Shown in pieces: positions 26,727 through 34,512 of a DNA stretch of 64,000 nucleotides (within the stretch, counting starts at the first letter, position 1; every line of letters begins with the position of its first letter). The DNA is from Magnetococcales bacterium. GTDB lineage: Bacteria > Pseudomonadota > Magnetococcia > Magnetococcales > JADFYX01. The notes beneath the pieces are model-generated. The model ran no database searches, was not told where the DNA came from, and saw only the letters and a list, made by a program, of their open reading frames with translations. Position numbers and translations under genes: made by a program. The stretch covers positions 42,640 to 106,639 of the forward strand of contig JADFZU010000001.1 in NCBI GenBank assembly GCA_015232365.1, in the 5' to 3' direction.

Positions 26727-28155
26727 ATTGGCTGGCGAAATTCCCCAAGGAACCCCACGGATATTATTGGTAGATGATGATAAATCGGTGATTTTTAGCA
26801 CCTCTACAATATTGCGTGTTTCTGGGTTTGCTCAGGTTGAATATCTAACTGATAGCCGGGATGTTATGGGGTTTCTGGGGGCCAACAATGTAGACATCTT
26901 GATCTTAGATCTGTTTATGCCCCACCTCTCAGGGGAGCAGCTTCTGCCAGAAATCCGACGACACCATCCTAACCTGCCAATAGTTGTCATGACCGCATCT
27001 GATGAGGTAGAGATAGCTGTTTTCTGTATGAAAAACGGTGCGTTTGATTTTTTGGTGAAACCTGTAGATGAAAACCGCTTTATTACCACGGTCAATAAAG
27101 CTTTGGAGGTGAGAAATCTGCGACGGCAGGTAGATGAACTAAAACGGTCCCTGCTCACAGGGTATCTTGAAAATGAGTCGGCATTTGCTGACATTGTGAC
27201 CGGTAGCCAAAAAATGCGTGCTATATTTCAATATATGACCTCCGTAGCTTCGTCATCAGAGCCGGTCATGATCACTGGTGAAACAGGTGTAGGTAAAGAG
27301 TTGATTGCCAAATCCATGCATTTGGCAAGTGGCCGTCTTGGTGAGATGGTATCTCTGAATATAGCTGGTCTGGATGATGCCCTGTTCTCTGATACTCTGT
27401 TTGGTCATCGTAAAGGGGCTTTTTCTGGTGCTACAAAAAATCGTCAGGGAATGATTCGTCGTGCCCAAGGAGGGACACTGTTCTTGGATGAGGTTGGTGA
27501 CCTTGACCCCCAGTCTCAGGTTAAGCTGTTACGGCTGCTGCAAGAACGTATCTACTATCCACTTGGGGCAGATGTGCCATTGGTTTCTGATGCTCATATT
27601 CTCTGTGCAACCAATCAAAACCTGCGGAAGTTGATGGAAGATGGGCGGTTTAGAGCTGATCTATATTTTCGTCTTAGTGTTCACGAGATAGTTGTGCCGC
27701 CACTGCGAGAACGATCAGAAGATATTCCTCTATTAACCAACCATTTTTTGGAGTTAGCCGCAAACTCCCTGAACAAACCGCAGCCAACACCGCCACCAGA
27801 GCTATACACGCTTCTTGCATCTTACCATTTTCCAGGCAATATTAGAGAGTTGCGTTCTATGATTTTTGATGGGGTAGCCCGACACAAATCAGGTGTACTC
27901 TCCATGGAGCGGTTTCGGCATTTGATTCACGAGCGTAGAGGTGCCGGTTCTCCCAACAGCCATAGTGCTGTGGTAGCTGAAGGAGAAGAGAGTGGTTATA
28001 TTTTTCCTGGCGTACTGCCTACCTTTAAAGAGGTTGAAGGGATTTTACTTAAAGAGGCTCTTCTGCGAGCCAAAGGCAATCAAGGTATAGCTGCTGGTTT
28101 CTTGGGAATATCCCGTCAAGCACTTAACCAGCGGTTACGGAAAAAAAAGTTATAA
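26710..28155 (+). CDS. Sigma-54-dependent response regulator (NtrC family)
   Basis: The order is receiver, AAA+ and HTH. LLVDDDKSVIF and the phospho-acceptor in DILILDLFMP (about residue 70) form the receiver. GETGVGKELIA is Walker A and GGTLFLDEVGDL is Walker B. The sigma-54 contact loop reads GAFSGA in place of GAFTGA, a conservative Thr-to-Ser change. The Fis-type helix-turn-helix is NQGIAAGFLGISRQALNQRL at the C-terminus. It overlaps the kinase gene. Target promoters are not identified; I found no convincing -24/-12 element in the gap downstream. Confidence 0.95.
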   Translation: MVLESKLAGEIPQGTPRILLVDDDKSVIFSTSTILRVSGFAQVEYLTDSRDVMGFLGANNVDILILDLFMPHLSGEQLLPEIRRHHPNLPIVVMTASDEVEIAVFCMKNGAFDFLVKPVDENRFITTVNKALEVRNLRRQVDELKRSLLTGYLENESAFADIVTGSQKMRAIFQYMTSVASSSEPVMITGETGVGKELIAKSMHLASGRLGEMVSLNIAGLDDALFSDTLFGHRKGAFSGATKNRQGMIRRAQGGTLFLDEVGDLDPQSQVKLLRLLQERIYYPLGADVPLVSDAHILCATNQNLRKLMEDGRFRADLYFRLSVHEIVVPPLRERSEDIPLLTNHFLELAANSLNKPQPTPPPELYTLLASYHFPGNIRELRSMIFDGVARHKSGVLSMERFRHLIHERRGAGSPNSHSAVVAEGEESGYIFPGVLPTFKEVEGILLKEALLRAKGNQGIAAGFLGISRQALNQRLRKKKL

Positions 28156-28527
28156 TAAATCAGCTCTATCTCCTGAAATTTTCTGTTTGTTATTAACTCC
28201 TCAGCAAAAATATCAACCTATAAACATAACTTTTATTATTTTGTTTTTTTTGAAAGGGTGCAATTTTGGTTGCAGGTGTTAATACTTAGGCATTAACCAT
28301 ACCTATATGTTTTAAAAGCAATAAATACTGAACACCTTCTTTTACCTGAAAGCATTCAAGCACCCTTTTGATTTAAGGGTCTGTTTTGTATTAACTAAAC
28401 ATCATCCTGTTTTTAAATATAAACATAAGTAAAATTTAGAGTGGTATCTATTTTGCTATGTATATTAAGTGAGAACGGTATTGGCACTTCTTAATATTGA
28501 CTTTTTTTAAGAGGAGTTTCTTGAAAA
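28156..28527. other. AT-rich intergenic region
   Basis: 372 bases without a supportable gene. It holds a terminator-like hairpin at 28362-28387 and the leader of the next gene, with GAGGAG at 28511-28516. A TGGCAC near 28482 looked like half of a sigma-54 site but lacks the matching GC element. Confidence 0.4.
28362..28387 (+). terminator. Possible intrinsic terminator
   Basis: ACCCTT-TTGATTT-AAGGGT followed by CTGTTTT gives a 6-bp stem with a short T-run. It lies about 200 bases after the sigma-54 activator, so it may separate that operon from the next gene. Confidence 0.45.
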
Positions 28528-28944
28528 ATGTTACAAACATATAAAATAGCTGAGGGAGCTGAACCCAATGTTGTCAGGTTGGTATCCTATGGGGCTTTTA
28601 CCGAGGAAGGTTTGCTTTTTTTAGACGAATTTGAACAGACACTATTCTCTCTATCAAAAAATTTCAGTGGTGATGAAGAAGAGGTGTGGCAGTGGCTTTC
28701 TAATTCAATGGCACAGTTTAGAGATGATGCCGCTCAACTCAAACTCGATGATGTAGTTTATTTAGCATCAGAGTTAGCAAGAGTGTGTGATATCAGGCAA
28801 GGAGGTTGTGAACAGTTGGGGGTGCATACGCTATACCTGGTCCATGCCGCATTAAGCCAATTACGATTTTTGTTATCCCCATCCAAGGATGGAGCCTGTG
28901 AAAACTCTTTGCGGATAATATCAACTCTTATGCATGATTTGTAA
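28528..28944 (+). CDS. Helical protein resembling a degenerate Hpt domain
   Basis: 138 residues with no membrane segment. The helix pattern LLFLDEFEQTLFSLSKN, then WLSNSMAQFRDDAAQLKLDDVVYLASELARVCD, then HTLYLVHAALSQLRFLL, looks like a CheA P1/Hpt four-helix bundle. The usual H-x-x-K-G phospho-acceptor segment is replaced by AQFRDDA, so no phosphotransfer histidine is visible. I infer a pseudo-Hpt; an unrelated helical protein is the alternative. It abuts the CheX-like gene: its stop is directly followed by that ATG. It also lies downstream of a two-component pair, which fits a signalling role. Confidence 0.5.
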   Translation: MLQTYKIAEGAEPNVVRLVSYGAFTEEGLLFLDEFEQTLFSLSKNFSGDEEEVWQWLSNSMAQFRDDAAQLKLDDVVYLASELARVCDIRQGGCEQLGVHTLYLVHAALSQLRFLLSPSKDGACENSLRIISTLMHDL

Positions 28945-29487
28945 ATGTCACGATCAAGACCATTAGCATCTGTCTGTCTGCAGGAAGATAGTAAAGTCAG
29001 TTTTCCTGCAAGGGTAGTTATGAAAAATGATCTGCCAGCGATTTTAATCGCATCCGTACACGATGTGTTTCTCTCTTTTTTAGCTATTGAACTATTTCCA
29101 GGGCCGTTTCTTCATACAGTAAATATTGAACAAACTAAAAAACAAACCGAGGATGTTGTTACCGCAGTTGTCGGCTTTTCAGGGGCTATTAATGGTAGAA
29201 TAAGTTTTAGTTGCTCGTTAACTCTTGCTCTGCAGCTCTCTAGCAGTGTTACAGGGAAAACATTTTCAACCCTATCTACTGAGGCTAGTGATGTTTTTGC
29301 TGATTTGGTTAATCTAGTTGCTAGTTGGTTCCGGGTTAATGCTGCAGACCATGGGAAGATCTCTACCGTCCCAGCAATTGTATTTTCAGAAAGTTGGAGT
29401 GATAGGGTAGAGCAAGATTTTTCATCTGGGTTTAGACAAACTTTTCAGATTAATGATGAGGTCATTATTATTGACTGTTTTTATTAA
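28945..29487 (+). CDS. CheX-like phosphatase-family protein
   Basis: CheX/CheC/FliY proteins dephosphorylate CheY-P or related receivers. Here AAVVGFSGAINGRISFSCS-type strands (VVGFSGAINGRISF) precede the active-site helix DVFADLVN (about residues 115-122). It fits the D-x3-E-x2-N signature with Glu replaced by Asp. A proline follows 20 residues later, against the usual spacing of about 22. Only one signature is present, so it is CheX-like rather than CheC. The first 40 residues look like an added segment. No other chemotaxis genes are in the window. The target receiver could be the sigma-54 activator upstream or something elsewhere. Confidence 0.65.
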   Translation: MSRSRPLASVCLQEDSKVSFPARVVMKNDLPAILIASVHDVFLSFLAIELFPGPFLHTVNIEQTKKQTEDVVTAVVGFSGAINGRISFSCSLTLALQLSSSVTGKTFSTLSTEASDVFADLVNLVASWFRVNAADHGKISTVPAIVFSESWSDRVEQDFSSGFRQTFQINDEVIIIDCFY

Positions 29488-29574
29488 TCACCTTAATCCG
29501 TTACTACATTCGCCAAGCACTGGATTAAAATCTCCGCCAAGCCTAGAGAACTATTCTCGCCTCAACAGTAAAAT

Positions 29575-29604
29575 TTGACAAAATTCCCAAAAAACAAATA
29601 AGAT
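29575..29604 (+). promoter_or_regulatory. Possible promoter before the TPR gene
   Basis: A perfect TTGACA (29575-29580) is followed after 18 bases by TAAGAT (4 of 6). The start of transcription would fall at or just before the annotated ATG, implying a very short leader or a later true start. Confidence 0.3.
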
Positions 29605-29610
29605 AGTTGA

Positions 29611-30804
29611 ATGATTTTTTATCTACGGCCATTAGGTCGGCAGCTTTTCTATGGGAGGGAAACAGCCATTAATAACAGTGAATCAGAGATAGATATAGAG
29701 ATTGCCAAAGCAATTAAGTCCCATGATGCAGTTGCACCGGCACTAAATTTCTTTGCTTATATGGCCCCAGCCGGTATTCCCCTCTGTTATTTTACTCCCT
29801 GCAAGGAGTTTTTCCCTGAGCCGCTTGCCTCACTTAGTTCCACTGAGTGGCAACGCCTAGTTGACGTTATGGTTGAGCATGGTTTAGTGATCAAGAGTAG
29901 ATCTGATATATCTCTTTTGCCTGAAATTCAGAAAGCAACCAGGAAAAAACTTGATGATAAGATGAGCAGCAACTCCATAAAAGATGTGGTTGGGTTTCTT
30001 GCATCTATTTCTGATAACAGTCGTGGTGGGCGGTTAGATGAGGTTCACCGTTTGGGGTGGCACCTTGCAGCAGTTGCTAGGTTTGCTATCTATGCCGATT
30101 TGAAAGATCAACTAGCTGTTCTGTTGAAGTTGTTGGATATCTCTGGGCGGGTTTCAATTAATGCCTGGCCGGATCGAGCTATAATTAGTCATAAACAGGG
30201 TATAGAAATTTGTGAAATCCTCAATGGTAGTAACCACCATGGGGTTGCTATTCGGATTAACAATCTAGGTCAGGCATGGCATAGGATAGGTGGGTATAGT
30301 CGTGCTGAAGCCTGCTTTAAGCAGGCGTTGGATGTCTTAAATAGAAACCCTGAAAGTCAAGATAAGTTGGTTGCCAGCCTACTTGGAAACTTTGCTCTTT
30401 TACGTCGTGACCAAAGACAGATAGATGGGGCGGCTAAATATTTTAGAGAGGCACTGGATCTTGTCGAAAATGAGTGTGGTTTGGAAAATCAGTTAGTTAA
30501 TATCTGTGTCAACGGTTTAGGGCGGATTATAAAAATTAGAGATGGGGCTGAGAAGGCAATTGAGTTTTTAGGCGAAGCTTTGACCAAGAGCGTAGCTGCT
30601 AGTGGAGTAAAGGATCACCCTAATCTTGCTGTAGTATTTTGTAATTTAGGTTTGATGCAGTTAGAGATTGGTAAAAAAGAACTGGGGAAAAGGAGTCTGG
30701 TTATAGCTATGCAGATTGCCAAAAAGAGCCTTCCAAAGCAGCACCCTATGCATAAACAGATTTTAGCACATCTTCAACCATTTGCTACTGCTGCCTCCAA
30801 ATAG
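29611..30804 (+). CDS. Winged-helix plus TPR protein, STAND-like without ATPase
   Basis: 397 residues. AYMAPAGIPLCYFTPC...FPEPLASLSSTEWQRLVDVMVEHGLVIKSRSDISLLPEIQKATRKKL (about residues 50-115) resembles the winged-helix segment that follows the NTPase in NB-ARC/STAND proteins. It is followed by about five TPR units (about 200-385; for example NNLGQAWHRIGGYSRAEACFKQALDVL). No P-loop is found in it, and the 123 bases upstream have no room for an NTPase domain. It may bind partners through the TPRs, or be the remnant of a larger protein. Start is uncertain: ATG 29611 has no SD, while GGGAGGG (29653-29659) lies inside the reading frame with only ATT codons after it. Confidence 0.6.
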   Translation: MIFYLRPLGRQLFYGRETAINNSESEIDIEIAKAIKSHDAVAPALNFFAYMAPAGIPLCYFTPCKEFFPEPLASLSSTEWQRLVDVMVEHGLVIKSRSDISLLPEIQKATRKKLDDKMSSNSIKDVVGFLASISDNSRGGRLDEVHRLGWHLAAVARFAIYADLKDQLAVLLKLLDISGRVSINAWPDRAIISHKQGIEICEILNGSNHHGVAIRINNLGQAWHRIGGYSRAEACFKQALDVLNRNPESQDKLVASLLGNFALLRRDQRQIDGAAKYFREALDLVENECGLENQLVNICVNGLGRIIKIRDGAEKAIEFLGEALTKSVAASGVKDHPNLAVVFCNLGLMQLEIGKKELGKRSLVIAMQIAKKSLPKQHPMHKQILAHLQPFATAASK

Positions 30805-30817
30805 GAGTAGCAACAGT

Positions 30818-30847
30818 AAACTTAATAGATTTTAAGGTTGGTTTTTT
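30818..30847 (+). terminator. Weak AT-rich terminator after the TPR gene
   Basis: AAACTTAA (30818-30825) pairs with TTAAGGTT (30832-30839) with one mismatch, followed by GG and six T. It lies between convergent genes. Confidence 0.35.
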
Positions 30848-31580
30848 ACCAAGGCATAAAACGGTTGATCTGGCTCATGGGCCGAATGGCTCCATTAAGA
30901 TCGTAACTCATGGATGTTACAGCGCTGGTCATAACGTTAACCGCCTTGCTCATGTTGGCTACATTAGTACTAATCGGATGTAAAGAGTCAAGTTTGACTG
31001 ATATATCTTCCATGGTTTTATTCATGGTAAATACATTTTTGCCCATTGAGACAACGCTAGATGCCATAACATTTACATTTTTATCCAAACCGGTAATAGA
31101 GTCGGTCATATGCTCCATATTCTCTGCCATACTCTGCATATCTACCGACATGGTCTCCATGTTATCACTGATATACTCAAGGTGGGTAGACATCAAAGCA
31201 ACATTTCCAGATAGATTTGATATGCTAACCGATAGATTTCCCATGTTCAGCCCCATTTGAGGGTCAATGGATGAGGCCATGGTGCGAATGTCCTGGGTGA
31301 GGCTATAGATAAGAAAAAAACCGTACATTGCCAAAATAATGAAGGCAAACAGGGATGGATAGACTATTAGTTCCCAACGTCTGGCACTTTTATCAAAGCT
31401 TTTAGCGAAATCTGAGATGATAGAACTTGAACAAGTTGCACATTCAGGTCCAGATCCTGCTGTTGCAAAAGGGTTTCCATCTCGTGGAGAAAATTTGAGA
31501 GTACTTTTTTGCCCTTGTGTCAGGTTGTCAGTATCGTTTTTGCTCTCTGACTCTTCCGTGCTGTTTTTCTCATTTGTCAT
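30846..31580 (-). CDS. Single-pass membrane protein with long periplasmic helix
   Basis: A hydrophilic N-terminal region of about 75 residues, with a CATC pair in GPECATCSSS, leads to a membrane helix (LIVYPSLFAFIILAMYGFFLIYSL). About 145 residues of Met/Asn/Ser-rich heptad-like helix follow (repeats such as SNLSGN...MSTHLEYISDNMETMSVDMQSMAENMEHM). That part looks like a long coiled coil outside the membrane. I do not know the family. The ATG at 31580 has AGGAG 10 bases upstream; the track begins 9 bases earlier at a TTG too close to it. It lies about 115 bases downstream of the ParA gene on the same strand. Confidence 0.65.
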   Translation of the reverse strand: MTNEKNSTEESESKNDTDNLTQGQKSTLKFSPRDGNPFATAGSGPECATCSSSIISDFAKSFDKSARRWELIVYPSLFAFIILAMYGFFLIYSLTQDIRTMASSIDPQMGLNMGNLSVSISNLSGNVALMSTHLEYISDNMETMSVDMQSMAENMEHMTDSITGLDKNVNVMASSVVSMGKNVFTMNKTMEDISVKLDSLHPISTNVANMSKAVNVMTSAVTSMSYDLNGAIRPMSQINRFMPW

Positions 31581-31694
31581 GAGATGCAAACTCCTGAATA
31601 TATTTTAAAAACTGACTAAAGTAACCCACAAAAGCAAATTGATGTTGTATAATCTATGTGAGCGGTCAATTTTGTCCATTAAGCCGGCACGTTA

Positions 31695-32339
31695 TTAATT
31701 AAAATCTACATCCGGGTGGAGTATGTTGGCTAATTCTAAAAATTCGACTGCAGCCTTACTGGTTTTAGACTGTTCAAACACTGCTCTCCCTTCACTGAAC
31801 GAGCGACGGTAGGCGGCACGCAAATGGATACGATTCTCTAAGACCCTAACTCCAGAAAGTGTCTGTAAAGCCTCCAGTGTTTCACTGGATTCACGCATTC
31901 CAGGATGAGTATCTGCCCGGTTGATAAACATAACAATTTCCGGACGTTTCTCTTTTCCAGCTACCGTCTCTTCAACTATATCTCTAAATCTAGAGGTTGA
32001 CCATACATCTGCCTGACTCGGTGGGACTGGAATCAGAACCCGGTCAGCCATGGCTATAGCCTGACGCATGGCCCATAAATTTGCAGCACCTACGTCTATA
32101 ATCATCTCGCCCTGACGGTTCTTCATCATTTTACCAGGGTTGCTCTCCGGGCGAAATACCTTGATCTCTGGAGATATCTCCTCTTCAGATCTTACCTCTG
32201 CCACATCACTCAATGTGGCTTGTGGGTCAAGGTCAAACGCTGCTACTTCTACACCAGCTGTGGCTAGCCATACTGCCAGATTAAAGGAGATGGTGCTTTT
32301 ACCACATCCACCCTTCAAATTTCCAACTACAGTGATCAT
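31695..32339 (-). CDS. Orphan ParA/MinD-family ATPase
   Basis: 214 residues. The deviant Walker A NLKGGCGKSTISFNLA is at about residues 7-22. AFDLDPQATLSDV is the A' region, and MIIDVGAANLW is in the Walker B position. The C-terminus (RAAYRRSFSEGRAVFE) matches the end of small ParF/Soj-like proteins. These ATPases position plasmids, chromosomes or protein cargo through ATP-dependent nucleoid binding. No ParB or parS-like array is nearby. Neighbours are the membrane coiled-coil gene downstream and, beyond a terminator, the sulfur-globule-like operon upstream, so a cargo-positioning role is possible. Confidence 0.85.
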   Translation of the reverse strand: MITVVGNLKGGCGKSTISFNLAVWLATAGVEVAAFDLDPQATLSDVAEVRSEEEISPEIKVFRPESNPGKMMKNRQGEMIIDVGAANLWAMRQAIAMADRVLIPVPPSQADVWSTSRFRDIVEETVAGKEKRPEIVMFINRADTHPGMRESSETLEALQTLSGVRVLENRIHLRAAYRRSFSEGRAVFEQSKTSKAAVEFLELANILHPDVDFN

Positions 32340-32453
32340 ATCACGTTTCTCTGTATAGTTGCAGGTTGGCTATTCAAATCCAATGTTCATCATGGTGTAA
32401 ATTCTTACGCAAAATGCACGCAAATGCAAGTGTTCATGAAAAAGTTTAGCTGC

Positions 32454-32492
32454 AAAAAAAAGGGCGACGGAATTACACTCCGCCGCCCTTAA
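32454..32492 (-). terminator. Intrinsic terminator of the globule-protein operon
   Basis: On the minus strand, AAGGGCGGCGGA-GTGTAAT-TCCGTCGCCCTT forms a 12-bp stem with one G-T wobble, followed by eight or so T. It lies 24 bases after the stop of the last low-complexity gene and separates it from parA. Confidence 0.9.
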
Positions 32493-32515
32493 ATTTGCTA
32501 GTTCTTATGAAGAAC

Positions 32516-33022
32516 CTACTGGGCTTCAGGAGCAGCTGCTGCTGGTGCAGGAGCAGCTGGTGCTACTGGTGGTGGACCGTAAGGGCCAGGACCGTATCCG
32601 TAAGGACCGCCGTAGCCATTGTTCCAGCCGTTGTTGTTCCGCCAGTTGTTGTTGTTGTTCCAGTTGTTATTGTTACGCCAGTCGTTGTTGTTCCGCCAGT
32701 CGTTGCTGTTGCTCCAGTCGTTGTTTCCAGATCCAGAACCGTCAGCGTCGCCACTCATGTTGAAACCAAAGTTACCTTTAGCACGGCCGTTTCCTCTGCC
32801 GTTGTTCTTCCAGTTGTTGGAATTGTTCCAGTTATTGTTATTGGCATTGTTCCAACCATTGTTCCAGTTGTTACCATTGTTCCAGTTGTTGCCATTGTTG
32901 CCCCAACCGTTGTTCCAAGGGTTCCAATTGTTACCACCCCATGCAGATGCGTCGCCAGCAGAAATCATAGCGGCACCGCCGATAAGAGCAGCAATTGCCA
33001 ATACGCGGATTGTTTTTTTCAT
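32516..33022 (-). CDS. Sulfur globule-like secreted protein, Asn/Trp/Gly-rich
   Basis: The signal peptide MKKTIRVLAIAALIGGAAMISAGDASA ends in an ASA cleavage site. The mature part is built from WNN/GNN repeats. They are interrupted by a conserved-looking core (GNFGFNMSGDADGSGSG), and the chain ends GGPYGYGPGPYGPPP followed by an Ala/Pro tail. Allochromatium sulfur globule proteins (SgpA/B/C) share this architecture: signal peptide, Gly/Asn/aromatic repeats, a GDFNMxMSG-type core and a PYG tail. Those proteins coat periplasmic sulfur globules. The track start lies 12 codons upstream; I choose the MKK ATG, with GGAG upstream. No cysteine is present. Function is inferred from composition and core motif. 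Confidence 0.7.
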   Translation of the reverse strand: MKKTIRVLAIAALIGGAAMISAGDASAWGGNNWNPWNNGWGNNGNNWNNGNNWNNGWNNANNNNWNNSNNWKNNGRGNGRAKGNFGFNMSGDADGSGSGNNDWSNSNDWRNNNDWRNNNNWNNNNNWRNNNGWNNGYGGPYGYGPGPYGPPPVAPAAPAPAAAAPEAQ

Positions 33023-33077
33023 GATCATTTCACTCCATTGTAAAAAAGATGAATACACTAGTTAATTTAATAAACTA

Positions 33078-33527
33078 CTACCACCCCCACGGGCCAGGAC
33101 CTCCCCGACCACCAGGGCCTCCCCAACCGCCGGGACCTCCCCAACCGTTGTTTGAGCCATTATTGAAGAAGTTCGAGGAGCGGTTGTTGTTGTAGTTTGT
33201 CCAACCGTTGTCCCAAAAGTTACCCCAATTACCATCTGTTACTGCATCAACATCTACTTCAGCATGTACTTCAAAATCGAAACGTCCATCACCACGAGCA
33301 AAACCTTCAGCTAAGTTGCTCCAGTTGTTGCCGTTGTTCCAACCATTGTTCCAGTTGTTGCCGTTGTTCCAAGAGTTGTTATGGTTGTTGCCGTTGTTCC
33401 AACCATTATTCCCGTTATTCCAGCCTCCAGGCCATCCACCCCAGGCATGAGCTTTTGAAGAGTTTATGATTGCAAAGCCACCGCAAAGCAGTGCTACAAT
33501 TAACAGTTGAATGGTTCTGTTACGCAT
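33078..33527 (-). CDS. Sulfur globule-like secreted protein 2
   Basis: A second protein of the same design lies 55 bases upstream of the first. The signal peptide MRNRTIQLLIVALLCGGFAIINSSKAHA is followed by WNNGNN repeats. The core GDGRFDFEVHAEVDVDAVTDG is rich in acidic residues, and the C-terminus is Gly/Pro/Trp-rich (GWGGPGGWGGPGGRGGPGPWGW). No cysteine and no enzymatic motif is present. The core replaces the FNMSG element of the neighbour with alternating Val/Asp, which could bind a cation or form a beta strand. The long mirror ORFs on the other strand are artefacts of the repeat codons. Confidence 0.65.
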   Translation of the reverse strand: MRNRTIQLLIVALLCGGFAIINSSKAHAWGGWPGGWNNGNNGWNNGNNHNNSWNNGNNWNNGWNNGNNWSNLAEGFARGDGRFDFEVHAEVDVDAVTDGNWGNFWDNGWTNYNNNRSSNFFNNGSNNGWGGPGGWGGPGGRGGPGPWGW

Positions 33528-33588
33528 CCAATATTATCTCCTGCTCTTTTGTTGCAAACTCTTCAATTGAAATGATCAGCATAGAATA

Positions 33589-34185
33589 TTACCAATTCAA
33601 TTTTGATCTGTTGTACTCTTCTGCACCATACAAGTCGTTATAGGGTGCACTACGCCAATTATGTTGATAACCGCGATTCCATCTGCGGTAGTCGCTGTTA
33701 TATTGTTGGCTTAAGCTATTGTTATCTTGTCCGTACCATGATTCCAGCCCGGCTCCATAATAATGCCGCTGTGTGTTCCAATCCTCGTCGGCAAACCTTG
33801 TTAAGCTTCTGCTGTTTCCAGTTGCTCCCCAAGGGTCATAACTATAAGCACTATGTCTTTCTGGTACGGCTCGCCATGGATCATATGAACCGGGACGACT
33901 ATTTGTCAGCCTGTTATTTCTAGAACTTTTTCCTGATAGCTGCGAATTATCTTTATAGCCTTTCTGATTACTTTCCTGGCTGTCCAGCCCTTCCAGGAAA
34001 GAGCTCATAAACCTACCCATGTGCTTACCAACTCTTCTGGTGCCGTCTTCATCTGTTTTGGATGAGTCGGCTCTTGCTTCAGCAACTTCAACGATCATAG
34101 CACCAGTAAGAGAAATCATGATTAAAATTGCAATTAAAATGCTTGGCTTTCCTATTTGCAGCCAATACCCTTTTTGCCTTTTCAT
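33589..34185 (-). CDS. Secreted Tyr/Trp/Asp/Asn-rich protein, first gene of the globule-like operon
   Basis: 198 residues. The N-terminal hydrophobic stretch ILIAILIMISLTGAMIVEVAEA is a signal peptide or anchor. The mature part is unordered-looking, with two SYDPW copies (GSYDPWRAV, YSYDPWGAT), many Tyr/Trp, and no Cys. It differs from the WNN-repeat proteins but shares their secretion and aromatic low complexity. The YDPW/YDPF theme recurs in the gene at 44387. It is the promoter-proximal gene of a three-gene set ending in the terminator at 32454. No family is recognised; a matrix or envelope protein is the likeliest guess. Confidence 0.6.
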   Translation of the reverse strand: MKRQKGYWLQIGKPSILIAILIMISLTGAMIVEVAEARADSSKTDEDGTRRVGKHMGRFMSSFLEGLDSQESNQKGYKDNSQLSGKSSRNNRLTNSRPGSYDPWRAVPERHSAYSYDPWGATGNSRSLTRFADEDWNTQRHYYGAGLESWYGQDNNSLSQQYNSDYRRWNRGYQHNWRSAPYNDLYGAEEYNRSKLNW

Positions 34186-34512
34186 GACTCTTTATGTGAT
34201 TAGTTCACACCCCTTAAAATATGACCTGCTTTTTTTAAACCAAGTCCTCATTATGGCTCTTAACGCAAACGAATGCTAGGAGTAAATTGTTTTAAGCCAC
34301 ATTTCAAGCTAAATTTTCTTTATTTTTCAAACTATCGAACCATGTTTTTTTTAATGGCACACAGTTAATTCGAATATTATTAAATGCTAATATGCGACTC
34401 TTATTTTTAAATTGCAACAAAAAAATATCGAACATTGACCGTTACAAAAAAGAGTTTCATTAAAACAGTATGTTACACTATTAAAAAAGGAGGTTTTTTT
34501 GAAAAACAATTT
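34186..34512. other. Intergenic region between the globule-like operon and thyX
   Basis: 327 very AT-rich bases without a gene. On the minus strand TTGGTT (34243-34238) and TATTTT (34221-34216), 16 bases apart, may be a weak promoter for the operon. AAAAAA-GGAGG-TTTTTTT (34483-34500) may help end thyX transcription. No palindromic element of the family seen elsewhere occurs here. Confidence 0.35.

Noticed and set aside
28480-28505. Possible sigma-54 promoter (TGGCAC)
   Set aside because: The downstream TTGC/GC element at the right distance is absent.
32340-32420. TTCAAATCC resembling a tRNA T-loop
   Set aside because: No cloverleaf can be formed around it.
32495-33065. Plus-strand ORFs rich in Val, Pro and Leu over the WNN-repeat genes
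   Set aside because: They are mirror frames of repeated TGG-AAC-AAC codons; the minus-strand frames have signal peptides and a terminator.
33078-33470. Tandem repeats that could look like CRISPR
   Set aside because: They are short codon-level repeats inside a coding frame, without uniform spacers.
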